Origin: CAVRJC01 sp964505725
GTDB lineage: Bacteria > Actinomycetota > Acidimicrobiia > IMCC26256 > DASPTH01
Assembly: GCA_964505725.1 (NCBI GenBank)
Contig: CAZDJK010000096.1
Location: forward strand, 1-35,758
DNA: 35,758 nucleotides
Reading direction: 5' to 3'
Part shown: piece by piece, positions 9,901-15,950 of the stretch
How positions within the stretch are numbered: position 1 is the stretch's first letter
Layout: each line of letters opens with the position of its first letter
Notes under the pieces: generated by a model
Databases searched by the model: none
Told to the model about the DNA's origin: nothing
What the model saw: only the letters and a program-made list of their open reading frames with translations
Translations under genes and position numbers: made by a program

Positions 9901-9958
9901 CGGGCTCGGCGGTGCGACGGGTCAGGCCGAGGGCGTGAGCTCGAAGAGGAACTGGTAG
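3938..9958 (+). CDS. AftD-like alpha-(1->3)-arabinofuranosyltransferase, giant fusion
   Basis: 2006 residues in one frame. The N-terminal ~450 residues are a multi-pass GT-C domain with the AftD-type early loop (ADTREALYLDPGAF, then LVFPAGVYYW). A long outer part follows, with a discoidin/F5-8C-like carbohydrate-binding domain at about 707-860 (FQNGHQPAAAVDGDPTTTW). More membrane helices appear at about 1105-1230. Residues from about 1300 to 1775 form a second multi-pass block, and 1835-1985 look like a LamG-type beta-sandwich (GRRYDVQLSADPQIHQVAV). AftD adds branching arabinofuranose from decaprenyl-phosphoryl-arabinose to wall arabinan; mycobacterial AftD is about 1400 residues, so the C-terminal ~600 are extra. 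ATG 3938 is preferred; GTG 3929 is an alternative. Substrate in this organism is inference. Confidence 0.8.
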   Translation: MATPRARLRGQADRLTYLGLAALCYIPLLFTGRGRVAADTREALYLDPGAFLSHVLSMWDPSRDLGTVTHQNIDLVFPAGVYYWATHALGIPYWFAQRVWLGSILFAAGLGVLFLARSLRWRGIGPVVAAVLYAMSPYIIQYANRTSVLLLPWAALPWLIALTERSLRTKGWRQPALFALVVAFIASNATSVVLLMVGPGLWIAYSVWVVRETELRDALRVLGRISLLTVATSLWWVVALLMEGRYGLPLLQYTETIKQVATTASATEILRGLGYWVPYLVQGPFPEVSGAHIYLRDLPVIFVEFCLVLVALLGAVAIRWRHRIFFVALVVVGVVIGIGAYPPTDPSPLGSLFLDEARASGVGLALRSTARAGPLAILGLACLLGAFVDALRARLPRGALAFGGVVTLVAIVLAPSIAGAELVDPLYSRAENIPSYWDQALAYVDAHAGASRLVELPGSRYAAYDWGNTYEPISNDILKTPTAWREQVPYGGTGTVNLLVALDNLIQEQVHDKGLREQTLDPAALAPLARVMGASQLLFRNDLDIKRYGTVPPSATQGILDQHPAGLGEPVGFGPTITSNGVSMPALEVVPVQDPQPLVQAVPITGTVLLDGDGDGLVDAAGAGALDGRAPVLYAASTADQPALLQRVVANGARIVLTDTNRRRVHRWRTVVDTTGITLRADQNPAAANGGPGGEAPLDVFPGTGSSWQSVLEQSGMKVAASAYGDAERFQNGHQPAAAVDGDPTTTWEAGQAVGGIGDWLSVSLDRPLTTDHISISTTAYPSSVTAVDIQFDNGKPMRFALDPAQSRTPASEALHFPRRTFSKIKVTLAEQQTPPGLDGSALGIAALGLDGRTLESQVRLPTALVRRLGASSLDDALSIVLTRERGAARQPRVTQEERTIARQFTLPTARDFAVGGEARSRTKGPVTGSADLGVCRSDLVTVDGQPVPVEVTDPNPGAAVGPNAIPELAVRGCGAPLHLAAGTHVLRTAAGTGLAVDQLLLASDPGGAAAVVGADGKPVLPAPPEPLPAVVHHDSSSSIDATVHGIRGPTWLMLRESLNSGWNASAAKGIDPQGPVLLNGFANGWLVPGTSPATNTFALRWTPQRVMDVALILSALGVAAALALAIRGRRWRAASGDPPALLLDAPWADRPPASTRRVAAVAITIGVVSALVIDPLWGLAAGVLVVAGGRWRHGHALLTGLTLGGFTAAYASVFVDQVSRRTLPPDAAFGQLVTAHRIAMVALALFAADTLLVVGRRLGPARDPFAPLASRRDAGGPPSPGADEEPVPLPAPPSADRRRFVWACGAGVVPAFLLFLWMITAGTFDVFAAHLTADFYDGQAHALLGGHLALPPGLLGIEAFVVDGKEYMYQGPTPALLRLPVALFTHSLDGRLTIVSMLAAFVLAAVAVGWITWQVRALVRGAAPVGRGETVALAGYMFVATGGSVLLFTAGQVSVYHESALWGAALALAALGTILRYLSVPRRWMLAAASVLVLLAMWSRASVGLGALVALALVAGAELVARLRAARGHREWGWAVGLRPTGAATTRRAIALIAACAMPAVLYVGLNEVKFHTAFSVPWEQQVYTALSTNRQDFLARNNGTFFGAQFVPTTAVEYLRPDAVTFQRAFPWVGFRYGLVGSEEGYRNVRFDKIDVTGSVPTSFPLLTALSLVGAGAVIVARRRAPALRRLRAPLVGAIVGGSTIFGFGFIAERYLSDLSPVLALAGAAGFAVTARALGARTFPWRRVAIGALIALGVFGSWVVFAQTLWFQRVFASPPDESATQAFVRTQVDLASHYAHGSVLPVTAGNRLPARGSPGELFVVGDCAGLYVSDGSLVDAVQPTNWKPVQRTEQVGAYHADITFPRRPAGAEEPLLGGGSPGHADLVTLRYLGDDTVEFVHRADGDEQASRPLHLTPGRRYDVQLSADPQIHQVAVTLDGNPELLAPFAGDAPLRLGVNPADDSTGARFGGEIRRLPESDALCRTVRSRAGLGGATGQAEGVSSKRNW

Positions 9959-11361
9959 GCGAACAACGTCGGCGCCGCGGTGATACCGAGCCGATCGAGC
10001 TGGTGCACGGCGCGCGTACCGCGCGACCCGCGCTGCTCGCCGTTGGCGCGGTGGGCGAGCAGATCCATCGGGACGCCCACGGCGTCGACGTGGCGGACCT
10101 CGAGCCCGGAAGCGGCGAAGGTGCGCGCGGCGCTCGGGCGGGTGAAGAACCGCAGGTGCCGGCGGTCGAGGATCCCGCGTCGGTCGTAGTCGAAGCGCCC
10201 CGCGCCGACGCGTCCTCGCACGTACCAGTGCCCGAAGTTCGGCACGCTCACGAGCAGCGAGCCGCCGGGACGCACGCGGCCTCCCGCCTCGCTCAACAGC
10301 AGGCCGGGGTCGCGGACGTGCCCGATCACGTCGGCGGCCACGACGACATCGAATCCCGTTCCCGCCTCGTCGGGGATGCCGAGCTCGAGATCCGCTTCCA
10401 CGAACTCGTCGAGCCGCGCGCCGACGCCGTCGTGCTTCACGTGATCCACGCCGGTGACGTGGTGGCCGAGCGCGCGTAGCCGCTCGCCGAGCACGCCGTT
10501 CCCGCAGCCGAGGTCGAGCACACGGCAGGGTTGTCGTCCTTCGAACCAACGCGCGATGCGGGTGTGGATGCGCTCGGCGTCCTCCGCCCCGAAGTCGTCG
10601 TCGACCGACGCGAAGGCCATGTCACCGGTGCCGAGACCCATCTTGTGGAGCCGGTACCGGGTCACGTCGATCGCGCACTGCCGCGCGTACCGCATCCCGT
10701 TGACGTAGGAGATCTCGTCGCCGTAGTAGGTGGGGATCGGCAGCTCGACGATGCGCTTCCTCGCCTCGTGGAGCTGGAGGATGATCTGGGTGTCGAAGTT
10801 GTAGTCGTCCGTGAGCCGTTCGAACGGGAGCTCGGACAACGCGGCGACGCTGTACGCTCGGTAGCCGGAGTGCCACTCGCTCAGGTGCTCGCCGACCACC
10901 GTGTTCTGCATCGTGGTGAGCACGTGGTTCCCCACGTACTTGTAGAGGGGCATGCCGCCGCGGCGAGCCTCGCCGCGCTGCATCATCCGCGAGCCGAACA
11001 CCGCGTCCGCTTCACCGCGCTCGAGAGGCGTGATGATCTCGGGCAGGAACTCGGGGGCGTACTGCCCGTCGGCGTGCAGGAGCACGACCAGGTCGAAGCC
11101 CTCGTCGATCGCCCACCGATACCCCGCCTTCTGGTTGCCGCCGTAACCCCGGTTCTCGGGATGGCGCACGATGGTGAGCGGGAGGTCGCCGATCGCCTGC
11201 TGGTAACCGAGACCGACCAGGTACGTGGAGTCCTCGCTGTTGTTGTCACCGATGTACACGCCGTCGATCCGCGGCCGGAATTCGGGCGGTATCCGGTCGA
11301 GGACGCGCGCCAATGTGGACGCCGCGTTGTACGCGACGACGACGACACCGATGCGGGGCAC
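9922..11361 (-). CDS. Glycosyltransferase family 2 / SAM methyltransferase fusion
   Basis: 479 residues with two domains. Residues 1-255 form a GT2 domain of the polyprenyl-phosphate mannosyl/glucosyltransferase type: VVVVAYNAASTLARVL, GDNNSEDST, the metal motif HADGQY and the acceptor-side SEWHSGYRAY. Residues from about 275 form a class I methyltransferase with motif I VLDLGCGNGVLGERL and a later VVAADVIGHVRDP. There is no membrane anchor. It may make a polyprenyl-phosphate sugar that a GT-C enzyme next to it uses, and methylate a sugar or lipid. The GTG at 11361 sits right before PRIGVVVVAYN and 7 bases after a -10 box; GTG 11370 is in frame too. The 3' end overlaps the AftD-like gene tail to tail by 37 bp. 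Confidence 0.88.
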   Translation of the reverse strand: MPRIGVVVVAYNAASTLARVLDRIPPEFRPRIDGVYIGDNNSEDSTYLVGLGYQQAIGDLPLTIVRHPENRGYGGNQKAGYRWAIDEGFDLVVLLHADGQYAPEFLPEIITPLERGEADAVFGSRMMQRGEARRGGMPLYKYVGNHVLTTMQNTVVGEHLSEWHSGYRAYSVAALSELPFERLTDDYNFDTQIILQLHEARKRIVELPIPTYYGDEISYVNGMRYARQCAIDVTRYRLHKMGLGTGDMAFASVDDDFGAEDAERIHTRIARWFEGRQPCRVLDLGCGNGVLGERLRALGHHVTGVDHVKHDGVGARLDEFVEADLELGIPDEAGTGFDVVVAADVIGHVRDPGLLLSEAGGRVRPGGSLLVSVPNFGHWYVRGRVGAGRFDYDRRGILDRRHLRFFTRPSAARTFAASGLEVRHVDAVGVPMDLLAHRANGEQRGSRGTRAVHQLDRLGITAAPTLFAYQFLFELTPSA

Positions 11362-11368
11362 GGCGCGC

Positions 11369-11374
11369 ACGGTA
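11369..11374 (-). promoter_or_regulatory. -10 box of the GT2/methyltransferase gene
   Basis: TACCGT on the minus strand with a TG one base upstream (TGGTACCGT, an extended -10), 7 bases before GTG 11361. It supports that start as leaderless. Confidence 0.5.
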
Positions 11375-11419
11375 CCAGCCGCGCGCGGCGGCCGGTACGA
11401 CACGACTCCGACCGCCTTC

Positions 11420-11425
11420 TAACAT
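11420..11425 (+). promoter_or_regulatory. -10 box of the first GT-C paralogue
   Basis: TAACAT, 6 bases before the GTG at 11432, with no purine-rich ribosome site between them; consistent with a leaderless transcript. Confidence 0.5.
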
Positions 11426-11431
11426 CCCGGC

Positions 11432-12742
11432 GTGCGGCTGCGGTTCTGGGCGGTATTGGCGCTGATCCTCGTCGCGGCCGCCGGCCTTCGCGTGGCCTAC
11501 GTCCTCACGGTCACCCAGTTCGACGACCACTTCTACGACGCGACGTACTACGAGCTCCAGGCCCGCGGCATCGTGCACGGCGAGGGGTTCTTCAAGGATC
11601 CTTTCGCGCCGATCCTCCACCCCGGCACGGAGGCGCCGCAGGCGGCGGACCACCCCCCGCTCACCGTCTTCACCCTCCTGCCCGCGGCGGCGATCGACGA
11701 CGAGCACGACAGCAAGCTCGCCATGCGCTTCACGATGGTGCTCCTCGGCCTCGGGTCGGTCGTGCTGATCGGGCTGCTCGGACGCGAGCTCGGAGGTGAC
11801 GGCGTCGGACTGGTGGCGGCCGGGATCGCCGCGGTCGACCCGAACCTCTGGATCAACGACGGGCTCATCATGTCCGAGGCGGTGTCGGTGCTCGTGACCG
11901 TCGGGCTGCTGCTGCTCGCGTACCGGGTGATGCGCGGCGCGTCCGTGGGTCGGGTGGCCGCTCTTGCGGTGCTCTGCGCGCTCGCGGTGCTGGTGCGCGC
12001 CGAGCTCGTGCTGCTGACGCCACTGGTCGCGCTGCCCGCGGTGTGGATCGGGACCCCGGGGGAAACGCGGCCGCGCGTGCTCCGGGTGGTGGCGTGCGGT
12101 GCCGGCGCCGCGCTCCTCGTGATGCCTTGGGTGGGCTACAACCTCGCCCGCTTCGAGCGCCCGACGCTCATCTCGACCAACGACGGCTACGCGCTGCTGT
12201 CCGCCAACTGCGGGCCGTCGTACACCGGCCGCGGCCTCGGCTTCATCGACCCGTACTGCGTGCCCCCAGCGACCCCCGAACAGTCGGTCACCAACGCCCG
12301 CAACCGCTCCGAGGGGCTCCACTTCGTGCGCACCCACCTCGGGCGCCTGCCCACCGTGGTCCTGGCCCGCCTCGGGCGGATGTGGTCGGTGTTCCGCGTG
12401 CGGGAGACGGCTGGGTTCAACGTCGGCGAGGGCCGTCCGCGCTGGGCGACGTACGCGGCGACGCTGGCGCTCTACGCGCTCGTCGCCTTCGCGGTGTACG
12501 GAGGCATCGTCCTGCGGCGACGCCGGGTCCGCATCTGGCCGCTGCTGGTGCCGATCGTGGTCGTGACCGTCTCGATCGTGCTGTGGACCGGGGGCATGCC
12601 GCGCTACCGGGCGCCGGCCGAGCCGTCGATCATCGTGTTCGCCGCGGTGGGCATCGTGATGATCACGACGCGCGCGCGCCATCGCACCGACGACGCGTCG
12701 ACGACGACGCCCGACACTCGGGTCGAGCCGGTCGCCCGATAG
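11432..12742 (+). CDS. GT-C/GT39-like polytopic membrane glycosyltransferase, copy 1
   Basis: 436 residues with about nine hydrophobic segments, starting with a signal-anchor-like helix at 4-26. The first outer loop holds acidic residues (FDDHFYDATYYELQA, 30-44), where GT39/ArnT-like enzymes carry their catalytic acidic residue, and DPNLWINDGLIMSEA (136-150) matches the second conserved loop. An outer loop at 247-280 has Cys260 and Cys276, kept with the same spacing in the next gene, so a disulfide is plausible. The family transfers sugars from polyprenyl-phosphate donors outside the membrane; donor and acceptor are unknown. GTG 11432 follows a -10 box directly. The downstream paralogue begins 11 bases after the stop. 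Confidence 0.8.
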   Translation: MRLRFWAVLALILVAAAGLRVAYVLTVTQFDDHFYDATYYELQARGIVHGEGFFKDPFAPILHPGTEAPQAADHPPLTVFTLLPAAAIDDEHDSKLAMRFTMVLLGLGSVVLIGLLGRELGGDGVGLVAAGIAAVDPNLWINDGLIMSEAVSVLVTVGLLLLAYRVMRGASVGRVAALAVLCALAVLVRAELVLLTPLVALPAVWIGTPGETRPRVLRVVACGAGAALLVMPWVGYNLARFERPTLISTNDGYALLSANCGPSYTGRGLGFIDPYCVPPATPEQSVTNARNRSEGLHFVRTHLGRLPTVVLARLGRMWSVFRVRETAGFNVGEGRPRWATYAATLALYALVAFAVYGGIVLRRRRVRIWPLLVPIVVVTVSIVLWTGGMPRYRAPAEPSIIVFAAVGIVMITTRARHRTDDASTTTPDTRVEPVAR

Positions 12743-12745
12743 CGT
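12740..12745 (+). promoter_or_regulatory. Possible -10 box of the second GT-C paralogue
   Basis: TAGCGT begins inside the stop codon of copy 1 and ends 8 bases before GTG 12754. The same hexamer precedes pabB. The gene may equally be read through from copy 1. Confidence 0.35.
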
Positions 12746-12753
12746 CGGCCGCC

Positions 12754-14097
12754 GTGCGATCGCGCTTCTGGGGGCTCATCGGCCTCGTGCTGCTGGCCGC
12801 GATCGGCATCCGGATCCCGTACGTGCTCACGGTCACCCGCCACGACCACCACTTCTACGACGCGACCTACTACCAGCTGCAGGCGGCGTCGATCGCCAAC
12901 GGCGACGGCTTCTTCGTGGATCCGTTCGCGCCGTTCGAGCCCCGGCACGCCGAGGCCGCACCGGCGGCCGACCACCCGCCGTTCACCACCCTCGTGCTGG
13001 TGCCCGCGGCACTGATCGGCGACCCGAGCGACAGCGCGCTGGCGATGCGGTTCACCATGGTCGTCGTCGGCCTCGCGGCGGTCGTCGTGATCGGGCTGCT
13101 CGGCCGCGAGCTGGGTGGCGACACGGTCGGCGTCGTGGCGGCGGGGATCGCGGCGCTCGATCCGAATCTCTGGATGAACGACGGGCTCATCATGTCCGAA
13201 GCGCTCTCGGTGCTCCTAGTGAGCGTGATGCTGCTGTGCGCGTACCGGGTGCTCCGCGGCGCGTCGATGCGCTGGGTCGTCGGCCTCGGGATGGCGTGCG
13301 GGCTGCTCGCGCTGGTGCGCGCAGAGCTCGCGGTGCTGACGCTGTTCCTCGCGGTCCCGGCGGTCTGGTCGGGCCGTCGCCGCCGGGCGCCCGACGACGC
13401 ATCCCGCCCGTGGGCGGCAACCGCCGCCTGCGTCGGTGTCGCCGTGCTCGTCGTGATGCCGTGGGTCGGCTTCAACCTGGCGCGGTTCGATCGGCCCGTG
13501 CTCATCTCGACCAACGACGGGCTTGCACTGATCGGCGCCAACTGCGACCCGACCTACTACGGCTCCGGCATCGGCACCGACGACATCCGGTGCCGCCTGA
13601 CGCGGCCGGGCGACCAGTCCGTCGTCGACGCGGCGAACCGGTCCGCCGCGTTCCACTACCTGCGTGACCACGCACAGCGGTGGCCGGTCGTCGTGCTGGC
13701 CCGGGTCGGCCGGCTGTGGTCGGTCTTCCACGTGGGCCAGACCGTGGGCCTCGACGTGCTGGAGGGACGACCGCGGTGGGCGTCGTACGCGGGGGTCGTG
13801 ACGTTGTACCTGCTCGCGCCCCTCGCGATCTACGGTGCCGTCGCACGCCGCCGCGCGTCGCGGTCCCGCGGCGCCACCCACGCGGTGCCGATCTGGCCGC
13901 TCGTCGTGCCCATCGCGGTCGTGACCGCGGTGATGCTGTTCATCGGCGGGCTCACCCGCTACCGCGCGCCGGCCGAGCCGTCGATCGTCGTGCTCGCGGC
14001 GCTCGGCGCGGTCGCGCTGCTCACGCGCCGTCCGGGCCGCACAACCTCATTCGAGGTCGCCGAGGCTCGGCTCGGGAGTGCTGCCGGGTGCCCGTAG
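12754..14097 (+). CDS. GT-C/GT39-like polytopic membrane glycosyltransferase, copy 2
   Basis: 447 residues, collinear with copy 1 over the whole length and clearly a tandem duplicate: it shares YVLTVT, HFYDATYYQLQA, LALVRAELAVLT, PWVGFNLARFDRP, LISTNDG, RYRAPAEPSI and the cysteine pair with 15 residues between. Differences cluster in the outer loops, as expected if acceptor choice has diverged. About nine membrane segments. The start GTG at 12754 is the equivalent of the copy 1 start (VRSRFW against VRLRFW). The C-terminal residues run 51 bp into the convergent thioredoxin-like gene. Sugar and acceptor cannot be read from the sequence; a role in the same envelope polymer as its neighbours is inference. 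Confidence 0.8.
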   Translation: MRSRFWGLIGLVLLAAIGIRIPYVLTVTRHDHHFYDATYYQLQAASIANGDGFFVDPFAPFEPRHAEAAPAADHPPFTTLVLVPAALIGDPSDSALAMRFTMVVVGLAAVVVIGLLGRELGGDTVGVVAAGIAALDPNLWMNDGLIMSEALSVLLVSVMLLCAYRVLRGASMRWVVGLGMACGLLALVRAELAVLTLFLAVPAVWSGRRRRAPDDASRPWAATAACVGVAVLVVMPWVGFNLARFDRPVLISTNDGLALIGANCDPTYYGSGIGTDDIRCRLTRPGDQSVVDAANRSAAFHYLRDHAQRWPVVVLARVGRLWSVFHVGQTVGLDVLEGRPRWASYAGVVTLYLLAPLAIYGAVARRRASRSRGATHAVPIWPLVVPIAVVTAVMLFIGGLTRYRAPAEPSIVVLAALGAVALLTRRPGRTTSFEVAEARLGSAAGCP

Positions 14098-14499
14098 CTC
14101 GCACACCGCGGCCCAGAGGTCGGTAGCGGTGAACGCGCCGACGAACGCTTTGCGCACCACGCCGTCGGCGTCGGCCACGAGTGTGGTCGGGATCGCCGCG
14201 AGCTGGTACCGGTCGTGGAGATCGCGTCGCGATTCGGCGTCGACGTCGCAGGTCGCGACGTCACGGGATTCGAGCGGCTGGATCTTCTGGGGCAGGCCGC
14301 GGCACGAGAGGCACACCGGCGACGAGAACAGCACCACCAGCCACGGCGCGTCGGGTCGCGGAAAGTCGTCGCGGTCGAGCTGGCGCGGGACCGGGTAGAC
14401 GTCGCGCGGAGGGGGCGCCGCAGGACGGCGCCGCAGCTTCCACGCGATCACTGCGACGACGGCCGCGATCGCGGCTGCGATCAGGAGTCGGGTGATCAC
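14047..14499 (-). CDS. Membrane-anchored thioredoxin-like protein
   Basis: 150 residues. An N-terminal helix (about 3-20) followed by KLRRR suggests a membrane anchor; under the positive-inside rule the charged side faces the cytoplasm, which leaves the side of the thioredoxin domain uncertain. The fold has the redox motif Cys63-L-S-Cys66 (SSPVCLSC) and the cis-proline loop AAIPTTLVAD (Pro104). It is the last gene of the GT2-DUF5719 operon; GTG 14499 starts 2 bases after the DUF5719 stop. A job in disulfide handling of exported partners, for example the cysteine-containing DUF5719 protein, is plausible. The CLSC centre differs from thioredoxin CGPC. The 3' end overlaps the GT-C paralogue by 51 bp. 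Confidence 0.82.
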   Translation of the reverse strand: MITRLLIAAAIAAVVAVIAWKLRRRPAAPPPRDVYPVPRQLDRDDFPRPDAPWLVVLFSSPVCLSCRGLPQKIQPLESRDVATCDVDAESRRDLHDRYQLAAIPTTLVADADGVVRKAFVGAFTATDLWAAVCELRAPGSTPEPSLGDLE

Positions 14500-14501
14500 G
14501 G

Positions 14502-15950
14502 TCAGCCAGGGAAGAAGACGTCGGGAACCGCGTTCACGAGCGTGCTCTGCCCGCCGCCGCTCTGCGCGACCCCCACCGACACCGGCCGGTCGCTCGTCAC
14601 GACGAGGAGCCTCCCTGCGTGCCCGGACAGGTCGAAGGTGCCGAAGCGTGCCGCGCCGAGCGCGGTCTCCGGCTCGCTGGTCGGACCGCGCACCTGCCCC
14701 TCGTCGAAGGCGACGAACGACGCGGTCGCCGGCTCGGCCCCGGCGTTCAGCGCGGTCATCGCACCGCCGGACGAGTCCTGGGGCAACGCGAACACCCACC
14801 TCCGCGCCGGCCGGGTGAGCCCGACCGCGGTCGCCACCGCCGGGCCCCCGTCGCCCGCGGACCACCACGCCATCAGCTCGGCGACGACCGGAGGGCTCGT
14901 ACCCTCGGCGTCACGCGCGACGACGGTGACAGTGGCGTGGCTCCCCGCGGGGACGTGGGCGGCCGGGTCGACCGCGGCGACGCTGTGTGGAGGGATGTCG
15001 ACCTTCTGGGGCACGAGCGTCTGGTCGCCGTCGAGCTGCGTCGTGACCTCCACCGAGGTGGGCGAGCCACCGAAGTTGGCGACCGCCAACGACTGCGACA
15101 CCGAGTCGCCGCCGAGCGCGTACGGGAACGACCAGCTCGTCGCGGGCGAGGTCGCCCCGAGCGACACCGCGATGCCCTTCCGCGTCGGCGCACCGTCGGG
15201 CGTCGTGCCGTCGAAGATCATGGAGCGCTCGGCGACGATGCGACCGACCCGCGCGTGCACAAACGCGGCGATGAGGTTCTGGCGCTCGAGCACGGTGTGC
15301 ACGGCGATGGTGATGCGCGAACGCCGCGGCACGACCAGGGCCTGGAGTGCATCCGGTTGCTGCACGCCACTGTCGGTGAGGAGCGTCGTGTCGACGATCG
15401 CGTCGTCGCCGAAGGGATTGAAGAGCGCGAGGTACTGTTGCGAGCCCTTCACCGTGGTGCCGTTCGCGAAGTACCAGCTCGACGCGGCGGCGCGTGCACA
15501 GGGCTCGACCGCGGCGTCGCCCTCGGCCGAGAGCTCGTGTTGGACGACGACCTGCCCGCCGACGACCTCGACGACCACGCCGGGCTCGGGGGTCGCGAGC
15601 ACGTCGGACACCGCGAGCTCGCGCTCCCCGCGCGCCCGCAGCCTCAGGTGCTGCGACACGGGCGCCCGGGTCCCGCCCGGCATGACGGTGACGGTGGCGT
15701 CGGCGGGGGTGACCGAGAGGTTGGCGATCAGGATGCGCTCGTCGGCGCGACCGTCCGGGTTCGAGGTGCCGTCCGCGCAGTACCACGACGTCGAGAGGGT
15801 GTCGGCGGTGGGCACGCTCGGCTCCGCCGACACGGCGACCGCCGCGGACGTGCCGGCGGTGACGCGAGTCGACGCGGTCTGGTCGAGCACGATCGCGGCG
15901 ACGACCGCGGCGAGGACCACGAGGAGGATCGGGCCGCGACGGATCTTCAC
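14502..15950 (-). CDS. Exported DUF5719-like four-repeat protein
   Basis: 482 residues. After a short KIRR start comes one hydrophobic segment (about 6-22), a signal peptide or anchor; the rest is predicted extracytoplasmic and rich in beta strands. I see four divergent repeats, each opening with an aromatic motif: SWYCADG (55), SWYFANG (158), SWSFPYA (272) and RWVFALP (384), each followed by a strand like LALFNP or LAVANFG. This matches my recollection of the actinobacterial DUF5719 family found next to a large GT2 membrane protein. No catalytic motif is seen; it could be a structural or sugar-binding partner. GTG 15950 overlaps the upstream stop as GTGA, so the two proteins are probably made in step. 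Confidence 0.75.
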   Translation of the reverse strand: MKIRRGPILLVVLAAVVAAIVLDQTASTRVTAGTSAAVAVSAEPSVPTADTLSTSWYCADGTSNPDGRADERILIANLSVTPADATVTVMPGGTRAPVSQHLRLRARGERELAVSDVLATPEPGVVVEVVGGQVVVQHELSAEGDAAVEPCARAAASSWYFANGTTVKGSQQYLALFNPFGDDAIVDTTLLTDSGVQQPDALQALVVPRRSRITIAVHTVLERQNLIAAFVHARVGRIVAERSMIFDGTTPDGAPTRKGIAVSLGATSPATSWSFPYALGGDSVSQSLAVANFGGSPTSVEVTTQLDGDQTLVPQKVDIPPHSVAAVDPAAHVPAGSHATVTVVARDAEGTSPPVVAELMAWWSAGDGGPAVATAVGLTRPARRWVFALPQDSSGGAMTALNAGAEPATASFVAFDEGQVRGPTSEPETALGAARFGTFDLSGHAGRLLVVTSDRPVSVGVAQSGGGQSTLVNAVPDVFFPG

